Shown here: in pieces, positions 1-6,644 of the stretch
How positions within the stretch are numbered: the first letter of the stretch is position 1
Layout: each line of letters starts with the position of its first letter
IMG/VR virus record: IMGVR_UViG_3300032224_001706
Location: 1 to 21,690 of that record
DNA: 21,690 nt
Strand: one strand, 5' to 3'
DNA from: a virus
Notes under the pieces: model-generated
What the model was told of the DNA's origin: nothing
What the model saw: only the letters and a program-made list of their open reading frames with translations
The model's database searches: none
Program-made: the position numbers and the translations under genes

Positions 1-310
1 AATGTGAAGGACCAAAACTGAAATATAAATACATAGATCGGCTATTTGTTTTTTTGCAGCATATTAAATGTCTGTTTGGTATGTTGCAATGCTATTGAAT
101 TGCTGTTGTGCGTTGCTTGTCTGCTTGCTTGTGGTGGCGTGGTTGCCTTCGTTTTTTTATTTTCGGGGGGTGCGGGTTCGGCTTTTCGGGTTCCGGCTTG
201 CGATTTTGCACCCCCTGGCTCATATAGTAACTCGCACTCTCACTTAATCTTCACCATATTCATCTTTATTTAATCCCTACTTAACTATAATTCATTTTCC
301 TTACCAAGTA
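1..310. other. Gene-free left edge, partly G+C-rich
   Basis: I see no credible gene here. Open frames on the + strand lack a normal start and give cysteine- and leucine-rich translations with no recognisable family. The part from about 90 to 225 is visibly richer in G and C than the rest of the AT-rich window. It contains repeated GCTTG units (about 114-131) and the inverted repeat at 166-215. The change in composition next to a recombinase gene suggests host DNA, a mobile repeat or an integration boundary, but this is inference. Confidence 0.5.
166..215. repeat. Palindromic element with internal direct repeats
   Basis: GGGGGTGC (166-173) and GCACCCCC (208-215) form a perfect 8-bp inverted repeat. 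The 34-nt interior holds two imperfect direct copies, CGGGTTCGGCTT (173-184) and CGGGTTCCGGCTT (187-199). There is no T-run matched to a terminator. It resembles an interspersed REP-like or stem-loop repeat of a host chromosome, or a recombination site. Its function is unknown. Confidence 0.5.
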
Positions 311-343
311 TTAAAAAATAAAAAAGCCCTCGTGAGAGAGCTT
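311..343 (-). terminator. Intrinsic terminator of the leftward operon
   Basis: On the minus strand AAGC and GCTT (340-343 with 324-327) plus GAG and CTC (336-338 with 329-331) make a hairpin with one mismatch and a 4-nt loop. It runs into a T-rich tract (GCTTTTTTATTTTTT). It lies about 118 nt past the last leftward gene and plausibly ends that transcript. The + strand side has no T-run. Confidence 0.65.
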
Positions 344-461
344 AATTAGAATGGTTGTTATTTCTGTAGATAGGTAATGATTAAATTGAATGTTTTGATT
401 AGAATTGGTTTTAATACCTCCCAAATCGGTATGGTAAGAATAATGGTAATAATAATTGTTT
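344..461. other. AT-rich 3' untranslated stretch
   Basis: Between the last leftward gene and the terminator there is AT-rich sequence with no gene I can support. It contains a weak interrupted dyad (ATACC 414-418 with GGTAT 428-432) and two copies of ATGGTAA. Given its place beside the recombinase gene it could hold a recombination site, but nothing specific shows this. Confidence 0.3.
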
Positions 462-686
462 TCATAATTTTTTGTTTAGTTCTAAAAGTACATTTGTCCA
501 AACTGATATAGTTTCGTATTGAAGAATGACAGTTGTAGTGGTAAAATGAATGTGAATAGAATAGTCGTTTTCAGCATTTTGAAAAGAGTTGATAGCAACT
601 AAGTTTTGTTTAATTATGTAAATATGAAGGTAGTTATTAATGAATATCCTAATATCGTCTGTGCCAGAAGTTGATGTTACTTTCAT
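462..686 (-). CDS. Small hypothetical protein coupled to recombinase
   Basis: A 74-residue protein I do not recognise. It is polar, rich in Ile, Thr and Asn, with no clear membrane segment or signal peptide. Its ATG overlaps the TGA of the recombinase gene as ATGA, the same junction used twice upstream in this operon. That packing is the main evidence that it is translated. It is the last gene before the leftward terminator. Small genes after recombinases can be directionality factors or regulators, but no helix-turn-helix is evident here, so I assign no function. Confidence 0.5.
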   Translation of the reverse strand: MKVTSTSGTDDIRIFINNYLHIYIIKQNLVAINSFQNAENDYSIHIHFTTTTVILQYETISVWTNVLLELNKKL

Positions 687-1369
687 TTTAAGTAGTTATA
701 AATGGTACGATTAGAAATTGATATTTGTAATTCAGAAAGTTTGGAAATAATGTCCTTGGGTTTGTTTCCGTTTTTGTGGAGAGATTTTACAAGTTCTAAG
801 GCTGTTGGGTTTTTTTTTGAGTAGGAACGAACTTTGAGCATATTTGAACAATGTTCTTTTGCTTTTTCTTTATCCTGCATATTTGGATTACCGCGTTTAG
901 TAATTATTCTACCTGTTTTTTTAGCTACATAAAAACCATCTTTTTCAATAATTTTTTGAATAGATGTTTGAGCGTCTTTGGTACGAAGTCTAATTTTTTC
1001 TACTTCTTCTTGAGCAACAGCAGCTAAAATTCTAAGGAGCATTGGTGTTGCTTCTGGGTTATCACAACAAATAAATTTAAGATTAGAAGCAAGGAGTTGG
1101 TTTATGAATAAAGAATCACCAGTTAACCTATCTAGTTTTGCAATGACTAAAGTGGCATTTTGTTTACGAGCAATTTCAATGGCAAGTTTAATTTGTGGCC
1201 TATTATTATCACTACGACTTTCAATTTCAGTAAATGAAGATATTACTTCTCCATTCCTAGTGTATTCTTGTATGGCTCTTAATTGGGCATCTAAGCCTAA
1301 GCCTGATTCTTCTTGTTTGTCTGTACTAACTCTAAGGTAAGTAACGTATTTGATTGTTTGTGTATTCAT
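683..1369 (-). CDS. Serine recombinase (resolvase/invertase family)
   Basis: A 228-residue small serine recombinase. It would cut and rejoin DNA through a 5'-phosphoserine link, for integration, inversion or multimer resolution. The N-terminal catalytic domain is complete by eye: YLRVSTDKQ with the nucleophile Ser15 and Arg13, an ESRSDNNRP segment near residues 50-58, and the AKLDRL core near residues 76-83. The conserved helix ending AAVAQEEVEKIRLRTKDA is at about 114-132. A GNPN linker follows, then a C-terminal helix-turn-helix region (about 185-228, SISNRTIYNYL). There is no zinc ribbon or long C-terminal domain, so it is not a large serine integrase. It could be a prophage integrase, a resolvase of a circular replicon, or an invertase. 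No inverted sites flanking a fibre gene were seen. Confidence 0.9.
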   Translation of the reverse strand: MNTQTIKYVTYLRVSTDKQEESGLGLDAQLRAIQEYTRNGEVISSFTEIESRSDNNRPQIKLAIEIARKQNATLVIAKLDRLTGDSLFINQLLASNLKFICCDNPEATPMLLRILAAVAQEEVEKIRLRTKDAQTSIQKIIEKDGFYVAKKTGRIITKRGNPNMQDKEKAKEHCSNMLKVRSYSKKNPTALELVKSLHKNGNKPKDIISKLSELQISISNRTIYNYLK

Positions 1370-1381
1370 GTTTTTTAGTGT

Positions 1382-1777
1382 TTATTTTTTATCTTCCTTA
1401 AATCTGTAATAAATCCATTTTGGCGATCTATACATGTATTCAATCTTTTCTCTTTGGTTATAAACACTTTGTCTTGTGTTCATTTTATTTTTAGCCATAA
1501 AGTCAATAAGCTCTAAGTAGCCATAATCGTATGGTCTTAATTCAAATAAAATTATTCCTTTGTTATTGGTAAAAATATCAATTTTATCAAAATACGTTTT
1601 ATGGTATTTAAGATTGTTTACTACTTCTACAAGTTCTTTGTTTCTGTTACTGTCTATTTTTACCCTAAGCATAGATGTTTTTTTTGAGCCAAACCACTCT
1701 GTTGATACGTCAGTACCAAATTTTGTTTTAAGCTCGTCTATTAGCTTAAAAATGTCTTTTAGTTTTGTTGTTTTCAT
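1382..1777 (-). CDS. Hypothetical protein, possible HTH at C-terminus
   Basis: A 131-residue protein of unknown family. The N-terminal half is a mixed charged segment (KDIFKLIDELKTKFGTDVS, then a WFGSKKTSMLRVKI strand region). The C-terminal part (about 85-128, ELIDFMAKNKMNTRQSVYNQ) resembles excisionase-like or MerR-like winged helices, in which a short helix and 'RQSVYN' precede the recognition helix. This is pattern reading only. The ATG overlaps the upstream gene's stop by 4 nt, and the recombinase starts 12 nt downstream. A DNA-binding accessory factor for the recombinase or for replication would fit this position. Confidence 0.6.
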   Translation of the reverse strand: MKTTKLKDIFKLIDELKTKFGTDVSTEWFGSKKTSMLRVKIDSNRNKELVEVVNNLKYHKTYFDKIDIFTNNKGIILFELRPYDYGYLELIDFMAKNKMNTRQSVYNQREKIEYMYRSPKWIYYRFKEDKK

Positions 1778-2001
1778 TTTTGTATTTTGTTTTTAAGTTT
1801 TAAAAATTCTTCTATGGGCATCTTGGAATCAACTAAAATCCAATATCCATTTATTTCTAATTTGTGTGCAGGACGAGTATTGACACCCATGTCCTTATAA
1901 ATATTCTCTTTACTTGTAGGTGGCTGTATTCCTGTTTCGTTTATTTTCTCTTGAAACCAAGATTGAAGTCTTTTTAGCTTCTCTTTGCTTGATTGGTTCA
2001 T
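1774..2001 (-). CDS. Small hypothetical protein
   Basis: A 75-residue soluble, lysine-rich protein I do not recognise. An amphipathic helix is likely near the start (KEKLKRLQSWFQEKINE). Then comes a short strand-like segment (LEINGYWILVDS) and a final helix. Its start and stop overlap its neighbours by 4 nt on both sides, which supports translation as part of the leftward operon. No function is assigned. Confidence 0.6.
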   Translation of the reverse strand: MNQSSKEKLKRLQSWFQEKINETGIQPPTSKENIYKDMGVNTRPAHKLEINGYWILVDSKMPIEEFLKLKNKIQK

Positions 2002-2321
2002 TTTACTGTTCTTGAGATTATGTAATCATGTCCAATAATTGTTTCTTTGTAAAAATCGTGTGTATCAACATTGCAGTAAGTTTTAAATAGTTTCCTAAGT
2101 TCTTCACCACAACTTTGCGCCATTTTAAGCCTATCTTCTTGGCTCATTTTGTCTTGTTCTTGCATATCCCACATTTTGTCCATTACTACCGATAAAAGTA
2201 TTTTACCCGATGCTCGAAGTGCATCTTCTGTGTAATTTGGCTTTTCGTTTATAGTGCAATCAAATTCAACAATTGCTGCCTCTAATTCTAAAAGAATTGG
2301 ACTTATTTTTTTTCCTATCAT
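1998..2321 (-). CDS. Hypothetical helical protein
   Basis: A 107-residue, mainly helical, charged protein of unknown family. The ATG directly follows the TAA of the replication-initiator-like gene with no gap, and its stop overlaps the next gene by 4 nt. No catalytic motif, membrane segment or signal peptide is visible. Its position just after a replication protein suggests a helper role in replication, such as a helicase loader or regulator, but the sequence does not prove it. Confidence 0.6.
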   Translation of the reverse strand: MIGKKISPILLELEAAIVEFDCTINEKPNYTEDALRASGKILLSVVMDKMWDMQEQDKMSQEDRLKMAQSCGEELRKLFKTYCNVDTHDFYKETIIGHDYIISRTVK

Positions 2322-3635
2322 TTATTTTTTCTCCTTTTGTTTAATTAAATCAGTTAAAATTTTGTAGTAGTTTGGCACATTTGAGGCTGTGTTTAAAAAT
2401 GCTTTTAACCTTGGTGCTGCTTGTTTTTCTAAATACGAATAAGGGTAAATAGGAACCCAAATCTCGGTGTATTTCATAGTTGGCTTATCTGTATTTTTAC
2501 CCATGGCTTCATACTTTAATCCAAAATACATCAATGTTGCTGTGGTAGAATATTCCATGTCTTTTAAAAAATCATCGTTAATATCTTCTTTTTGAATTGG
2601 TTCAATACCTTTTTTGGAACGAACTAAATTCCATTGTATTTTTTCTGGATAGAGCTGCTCAAAAAGTAATTGACCTTTAGCTTCATTTTTAGAAAAATCT
2701 CTTAAACATGACTGATAAATGTTCATGTAGTTTCCAAACTTAGGGTATAAAGGTGGGTATTTAGCCCTAAATCTTTCGTTTGCTTCATTATCTTGTATAG
2801 GTAGGTACGTTTCATCAATCGGGTAATAATCGTTCGTTAAATCGCTTATAAAGCCTTTTTGAATTAATAATTCTTCTTTTGTAAAAATTTTATGTGGGTT
2901 GTTGGATTGTTTTAAGATATTTCCGTTTTCATCTAGCTTCTTATACAAGAACTCAGGTGAGTTCTTGCCTAGACTTCCAATACTCTCCAATCCTTGCGCT
3001 GTATCTTTTGTGTTTTCGCGAAGCAAAAAAAAATCATTTTCTTCTGCATCAAGGTTTAGGTCAAAATCTAAATTTAAATCTTCTTCAAAAATTTCTTTAT
3101 TTTTATTTTCTTTATTATTTTCTTTATTTACTTTAATATTATTTTCTTTAATATTGTTTGTCTTTGATTTGGTGCTGTCTAGTTCTGCTGTTTGAGCATA
3201 GTCTAGTTCTGCTGTTTCGTCAATACTTGTAAAACTCAATGTAGATAAGGCTTCTATCATTTTCTTCGGATTTATCGAATAATATTTTACAGAAGGTAAT
3301 CCGGCTCTGTGGCAAAAAATAAATTCCTTTTTTTCAAGTATATCAATTGCGTTTGTTTGAGCTCTATATCCAAGGTTTAATTCTGCCCTTAAACTATCAT
3401 AAGTTGCATAGAAAAATTTTGCGTTTTTAGGAGCTTTTGCTTTTGGAAAAACCTTCAATTGATTTGTTCTATCAAAATACTTTTGCCTGCTTACAAGCAA
3501 CGACAAAACAACCGTAGGAACAATTGTTAGTTCTACACACAATCTTGTGTTAACCATAAGAAAAGAATCTTTGGATAGTGTATTTAATAGAATAGCCATT
3601 TGGCTATCGTAACTTAGGTTTAAATCTTCATTCAT
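2322..3635 (-). CDS. Replication-initiator-like winged-helix protein
   Basis: A 437-residue protein built like phage or plasmid replication organisers. There is an N-terminal winged-helix region (about 30-121; helices around TIVPTVVLSLLVSR and FYATYDSLRAELNLGYRAQT, then a KYYSIN wing). A low-complexity linker rich in Asn, Lys and Glu follows (about 155-205), then a charged C-terminal domain (about 270-437). The layout matches families in which an N-terminal DNA-binding domain recognises the origin and the C-terminal part recruits helicase or loader. I cannot name the family. The linker holds a short internal repeat (TAELD twice). The gene is preceded by a promoter and a terminator-like leader (3650-3719), so its expression is probably tightly controlled. 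A plain transcription regulator is the main alternative. Confidence 0.55.
   Translation of the reverse strand: MNEDLNLSYDSQMAILLNTLSKDSFLMVNTRLCVELTIVPTVVLSLLVSRQKYFDRTNQLKVFPKAKAPKNAKFFYATYDSLRAELNLGYRAQTNAIDILEKKEFIFCHRAGLPSVKYYSINPKKMIEALSTLSFTSIDETAELDYAQTAELDSTKSKTNNIKENNIKVNKENNKENKNKEIFEEDLNLDFDLNLDAEENDFFLLRENTKDTAQGLESIGSLGKNSPEFLYKKLDENGNILKQSNNPHKIFTKEELLIQKGFISDLTNDYYPIDETYLPIQDNEANERFRAKYPPLYPKFGNYMNIYQSCLRDFSKNEAKGQLLFEQLYPEKIQWNLVRSKKGIEPIQKEDINDDFLKDMEYSTTATLMYFGLKYEAMGKNTDKPTMKYTEIWVPIYPYSYLEKQAAPRLKAFLNTASNVPNYYKILTDLIKQKEKK
3177..3217. repeat. 17-bp direct repeat inside replication gene
   Basis: GTCTAGTTCTGCTGTTT occurs at 3177-3193 and again at 3201-3217 (period 24 nt). 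It duplicates 8 codons (TAELD on the coding strand) at the start of the low-complexity linker. It looks like a replication-slippage duplication. Iteron function is possible but only two copies are present. Confidence 0.6.
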
Positions 3636-3645
3636 AATTTTGCAT
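3628..3645 (-). CDS. Possible 5-codon leader ORF before replication gene
   Basis: On the minus strand ATG CAA AAT TAT GAA TGA (MQNYE) begins right after the T-run of the leader hairpin. It overlaps the replication gene's ATG in another frame. A ribosome starting here would run over the true start, so it could tune translation. It may equally be chance in AT-rich sequence. Confidence 0.15.
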   Translation of the reverse strand: MQNYE

Positions 3646-3649
3646 AAAA

Positions 3650-3719
3650 AAAGCCACTGACTGAATATCTTTAGAAAGGAGGCACTACCAAACCTCGAAG
3701 ATAAACAGCCAATGGCTTT
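3650..3719 (-). promoter_or_regulatory. Structured leader / conditional-terminator candidate
   Basis: On the minus strand AAAGCCATTGGCTG (3719-3706) pairs with CAGTCAGTGGCTTT (3663-3650). Inner helices follow: ATCTT (3702-3698) with AAGAT (3671-3667), and GAGG (3696-3693) with CCTC (3682-3679). The outer stem runs straight into seven T residues (3652-3646), and the replication gene's ATG is 10 nt further on. Two positions that are C.A mismatches on the + strand become G.U wobbles in the minus-strand RNA, so the structure is tuned to the gene-sense transcript. An upstream copy of the 5' arm start, AAAGCCAC (3763-3756), can also pair with the 3' arm. This fits an attenuator or other structured regulator; the ligand or antisense partner is unknown. 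Confidence 0.65.
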
Positions 3720-3775
3720 ATTCTAAATGTCGTTAATTTTGATAGTTTATTTTTTGTGGCTTTCTAATTCCGCTA

Positions 3776-3804
3776 CAAACATACCTAAAAAAACGAATTA
3801 CAAA
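3776..3804 (-). promoter_or_regulatory. Promoter for replication gene (TTTG-N17-TATGTTTG)
   Basis: On the minus strand TTTG (3804-3801), a 17-nt spacer and TATGTTTG (3783-3776) match the Bacteroidota -33/-7 consensus TAnnTTTG. Transcription would start near 3770 and give a leader of about 135 nt before the replication gene. Confidence 0.65.
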
Positions 3805-3820
3805 ATATTTTTTTGTAAAT

Positions 3821-4573
3821 TTATTTTATTCCCAATGAAAATAAATAATCTTTTTGAACTATTGCTTTGATATAGCAGCGATTAAATCGAAAAAAAGTTT
3901 TTTTACGACCATCTAAAGATTGGTGTAAATCATACTCTAAAGGTAAATCACAATTTTTATCAAATATGACAATATCTCCAACTGACACACCTTCGGCATC
4001 TTTCAAATCGTGTCTTACATCTTTATTACCATTTGTAATGTAATATTCTTTGTTTACTGATCCTAAATAAACAACCTTACCAAACTTATCAGATTTGAAT
4101 TTTGATAAATGAGAAGGAAGGTCAGAAAGAAGTACAGATTCCGAAACATTTTGTTCTACTGGTTCGCAAATAACAAGTCCATTAAGCGGAATGACATTTT
4201 CGTTTCGTATTGATACAAAAAGGTCACTATAATCAAGCAAAAAATATTTGTCATTATTTTCATCAATAAATGTTCTGCTCGTATCTCCGTCATCAAAACA
4301 ATATAAAATAGATTCGTAACTTGAAATAACAACATCGCCAATTTTAGCTTCAATTGTTGTTAACCAAGGCATAGCAAAAAAATTCAATTTATTACAAATA
4401 TTAATAATAGTACCTCTTGTAGGTGCGTGCATTTCGGGCGCAGCTTTGTGTTCAATAAAAATTTTTTGCCCATCAACAAAAAGAAGTTCGTCAATTTCTC
4501 TTGAGGGTTTTACTAAAACTTTGTTTGGCCTAAGTTTAAGACCTAAAATTTCATGTTTGGTTAATTTAATCAT
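3821..4573 (-). CDS. Tandem GroES-like co-chaperonin candidate
   Basis: A 250-residue protein that reads as two GroES-like folds in a row. Repeat 1 (about 12-123) has LKLRPNKVLVKPS, then a loop, GTIINI, KIGDVVISSYES and a closing YFLLDYSDLFVSI. Repeat 2 (about 128-239) has IPLNGLVICEPVE, a longer loop, GKVVYLGS, VSVGDIVIFDKN and a closing RFNRCYIKAIV. These match the GroES order: RPL..RVLVK, a mobile loop, G.VV.VG, VKVGD.V.F, and a final ..DILA. GroES itself is about 95 residues, so this is double length. Phage co-chaperonins (such as T4 gp31) redirect host GroEL to fold the capsid protein; that role is inferred here. It has its own divergent promoter and is separated from the replication gene by another promoter. 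The similarity is remote and needs a profile or structure check. Confidence 0.55.
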   Translation of the reverse strand: MIKLTKHEILGLKLRPNKVLVKPSREIDELLFVDGQKIFIEHKAAPEMHAPTRGTIINICNKLNFFAMPWLTTIEAKIGDVVISSYESILYCFDDGDTSRTFIDENNDKYFLLDYSDLFVSIRNENVIPLNGLVICEPVEQNVSESVLLSDLPSHLSKFKSDKFGKVVYLGSVNKEYYITNGNKDVRHDLKDAEGVSVGDIVIFDKNCDLPLEYDLHQSLDGRKKTFFRFNRCYIKAIVQKDYLFSLGIK

Positions 4574-4588
4574 TTTGTTTTATATTTG
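4556..4588 (+). promoter_or_regulatory. Promoter for rightward tail/lysis operon
   Basis: TTTG (4556-4559), a 21-nt spacer and TATATTTG (4581-4588) match the Bacteroidota consensus. Transcription would start near 4595, about 18 nt before the ATG at 4613. It probably drives the run of genes to 8720. Confidence 0.6.
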
Positions 4589-4594
4589 AAAGGT

Positions 4595-4625
4595 CAAAAT
4601 AAAGATAAAAAAATGAGTATTCAAA
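4595..4625 (-). promoter_or_regulatory. Probable promoter for co-chaperonin gene
   Basis: On the minus strand TTTG (4625-4622), a 19-nt spacer and TTATTTTG (4602-4595) fit the Bacteroidota promoter with one mismatch in TAnnTTTG. It overlaps the start of the oppositely directed gene and abuts the divergent + strand promoter, so the two polymerases would probably interfere. Confidence 0.45.
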
Positions 4626-5182
4626 TTACCAATTCAGGCGCAAGCATAAAAGTAACCATGAATGGAGGTTCTTTTTATATACCAAAACCATATATGGTAG
4701 ATTTTGTACCAACAGTACAACAACCAAATTTTAAAGTAACTCAAGGCACTATAACAATAAAATATTCTCAAGGAGATGATTTTAAAGATTTTTCTTTTAA
4801 TTGGAAAGAAGTAAATATACCTTATTACTCAACTATTCAAGCATTAGTTGATGCAATAGAAGCGTTTCAAGATTCAAGTTTTTCAACAGATGTAAATATT
4901 GTTGGACCAATAGGACAAAATGCAGATTCGGGTAGCGTTTCGGTAGTTTTGTCTTCGGGAGTTCAAATTGTAAGTTCTAGTTTAGAAGATCCTAGTGCTG
5001 CTACTTTTGGTTCTGGTTTAAAAAGTATTAAATTTACAACAAGTCCTGATTTTGTTGGTACTATAAATGGTGTTGTAAGGCAACCAAACAGATCAATAAC
5101 ATTTTCAGCAGACCCCGGTAAAACGCTTGATTCTATCGGTTATGATTTTAGTTTAGGTAAATTAACAATTGATTATATTTAA
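4613..5182 (+). CDS. Beta-rich hypothetical virion protein
   Basis: A 189-residue protein I do not recognise. I place the start at the ATG at 4613, not at an in-frame TTG at 4586. The TTG overlaps the -7 promoter box, while the ATG follows an A-rich stretch typical of this genome. The sequence is rich in Ser, Thr, Val and Asn with alternating hydrophobic strands (GTITIKYSQ, VSVVLSSGVQIVSSS) and no signal peptide. This fits a tail, baseplate or fibre-associated structural protein. It lies 6 nt before the fibre-like gene and probably shares its transcript. Confidence 0.6.
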   Translation: MSIQITNSGASIKVTMNGGSFYIPKPYMVDFVPTVQQPNFKVTQGTITIKYSQGDDFKDFSFNWKEVNIPYYSTIQALVDAIEAFQDSSFSTDVNIVGPIGQNADSGSVSVVLSSGVQIVSSSLEDPSAATFGSGLKSIKFTTSPDFVGTINGVVRQPNRSITFSADPGKTLDSIGYDFSLGKLTIDYI

Positions 5183-5188
5183 AAAATT

Positions 5189-6634
5189 ATGGCAAATATT
5201 ACAGAAGAATTTTTAGGAAGTGTTGGTTTATTGCAAATATTAAATGGTGTGGCTTTAGATACTACATTAAGAGCAGTTACAGACCAATCAAACAATGCTT
5301 CTGCTTTATATTTAAGCACAACTCAAGTAAGAATAGGTACCGTTACTAGTGATACTCCTTTAGTTTTATTGGGAGCACAAAATGTTACTGCTACATTTAA
5401 TACTGTTAATATAAGCGGAACATCTAAAACTTTTACATTACCAAATGCAAGTTTAACTTTTGCGGGTATTGATATTGCTCAAACATTTAGTGATGCTAAT
5501 ACTTTTAGTACAATTCAAACTTTTAATGTACCAAATGGAACTTCTGGAACTGCTAATATAAGTATTCCAACCATTCCATTTTCAGGAGGAGGAAGAAATG
5601 CTAATCATCCTACTTTAGTTTTAGGTTCTGTTACAGGTTCTATATGGGGTTTAAGTGGTAATGGTACTTATTTAGGTATTAATGCTCCTACTACATTTAC
5701 TGGTAATTTAATAGATTTAAAACTTAATGGTACAACTGTATTAAATATTACTCAAACTGGAGCATTAACATCTACAGCATCTGGAGCAGCGTCTACGCCA
5801 GCTTTATCATTAACAGGAACACCTTTTGTTGGAACTGGAACTACAAGTGTACCTTTATTTTATTTAAACGGAGGTACAGCACCAATTACATGGGATAATA
5901 CAACAACAGGTGGAACTTATATTGGAATAAACTCAATTGCTAATTTTGCAGGTAATTTTATTGATTTTCGTAAAAATGGTGGTTCAAGTGTATTTAAAGT
6001 TGATAATGCAGGTACAGCTACAATTTCAAATATTAATTTAGGGCCTTCTGCTGCAGCAGGAGGTATATTAAATTTAGGTAATGGTGGTAATGGTTCAGCA
6101 ATTCAAGCAGCAGGTCTTCAAGTGTACAACTTTAGTTCAAGACATCGTTTTGATGGAGATGGTACAGGTTCAGCATTTGTAGGTAGAGTTTATATAGGTG
6201 GAAATTCAGCAACAAATGTTTCGGCTCAATTCCAAATAGATAGTACGGTTAGGTCTTTTTTGCCTCCCAGATTATCAACAGGACAGCAACAATTTATTGG
6301 GGCAGCTATTTCAGCAGCAGGATCTGGGTATGTTAACGGTACTTATACAAATGTTCCTTTAACTGGAGGAACAGGAACTTCTGCTCAAGCTACAATAGTT
6401 GTTTCATCAGGAGTAGTTTCTTCCGTAACTATAACAACTTTTGGCTCTGGTTATAAAGTAGCAGATGTTCTTTCTGCTTCAAATAGCAACTTAGGAGGAG
6501 CTGGTAGTGGTTTTACATATACGCTTCCTTCTCAGCCTGTAGGTTTAGTTCATTATAATACTACTTTAAATAAATTAGTAGTTTATACTGGAGCAATAAC
6601 AAATAATGGATGGGAAACAATAACATCAGTTTAA
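5189..6634 (+). CDS. Tail-fibre-like protein
   Basis: A 481-residue Gly/Ser/Thr/Asn-rich protein with the low-complexity beta character of phage fibres. Two internal repeats are visible, about residues 142-190 and 222-275, each ending in a YLGIN / YIGIN...GN.IDF/L.LNG pattern. Residues about 372-430 (AAGSGYVNGTYTNVPLTGG ... GSGYKVADVL) match a 'GSGY..GTYTNVPLTGG.G' module common in phage structural proteins. The region FLPPRLSTGQQQ ... GLVHYNTTLNKLVVYTG near 357-468 is a familiar ending in Bacteroidota fibre and cell-surface proteins. It probably contributes to host contact. A lyase or depolymerase activity cannot be read from it. Confidence 0.75.
   Translation: MANITEEFLGSVGLLQILNGVALDTTLRAVTDQSNNASALYLSTTQVRIGTVTSDTPLVLLGAQNVTATFNTVNISGTSKTFTLPNASLTFAGIDIAQTFSDANTFSTIQTFNVPNGTSGTANISIPTIPFSGGGRNANHPTLVLGSVTGSIWGLSGNGTYLGINAPTTFTGNLIDLKLNGTTVLNITQTGALTSTASGAASTPALSLTGTPFVGTGTTSVPLFYLNGGTAPITWDNTTTGGTYIGINSIANFAGNFIDFRKNGGSSVFKVDNAGTATISNINLGPSAAAGGILNLGNGGNGSAIQAAGLQVYNFSSRHRFDGDGTGSAFVGRVYIGGNSATNVSAQFQIDSTVRSFLPPRLSTGQQQFIGAAISAAGSGYVNGTYTNVPLTGGTGTSAQATIVVSSGVVSSVTITTFGSGYKVADVLSASNSNLGGAGSGFTYTLPSQPVGLVHYNTTLNKLVVYTGAITNNGWETITSV
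5612..6013 (+). repeat. Two-copy internal repeat of fibre-like protein
   Basis: Codons for residues about 142-190 (5612-5758) and 222-275 (5852-6013) encode related modules: a hydrophobic strand, G.G.TY.GIN, a short turn, F.GN.IDF/L.LNG and a final strand. The copies are diverged at the DNA level, so this is an old domain duplication. Confidence 0.6.
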
Positions 6635-6644
6635 ATATAAAACT

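Noticed and set aside
46-273. Open frame on the + strand with a Cys/Leu-rich hydrophobic translation
   Set aside because: It has no proper ATG, crosses the palindromic element, and the composition fits translation of repeat DNA and not of a gene.
1104-1340. Open frame antisense to the serine recombinase
   Set aside because: The recombinase reads cleanly with catalytic motifs on the other strand; this is its shadow.
462-1369. Possible invertase switching a fibre gene
   Set aside because: No inverted crossover sites or alternative fibre ends were seen near the recombinase or the fibres.
2894-3195. Two overlapping + strand frames in the replication gene
   Set aside because: They arise from the low-complexity Asn/Lys/Glu linker; Phe/Leu-rich output with no start context.
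4586-4612. Upstream TTG extension of the 189-residue protein
   Set aside because: It begins inside the promoter's -7 box and before the predicted transcription start.
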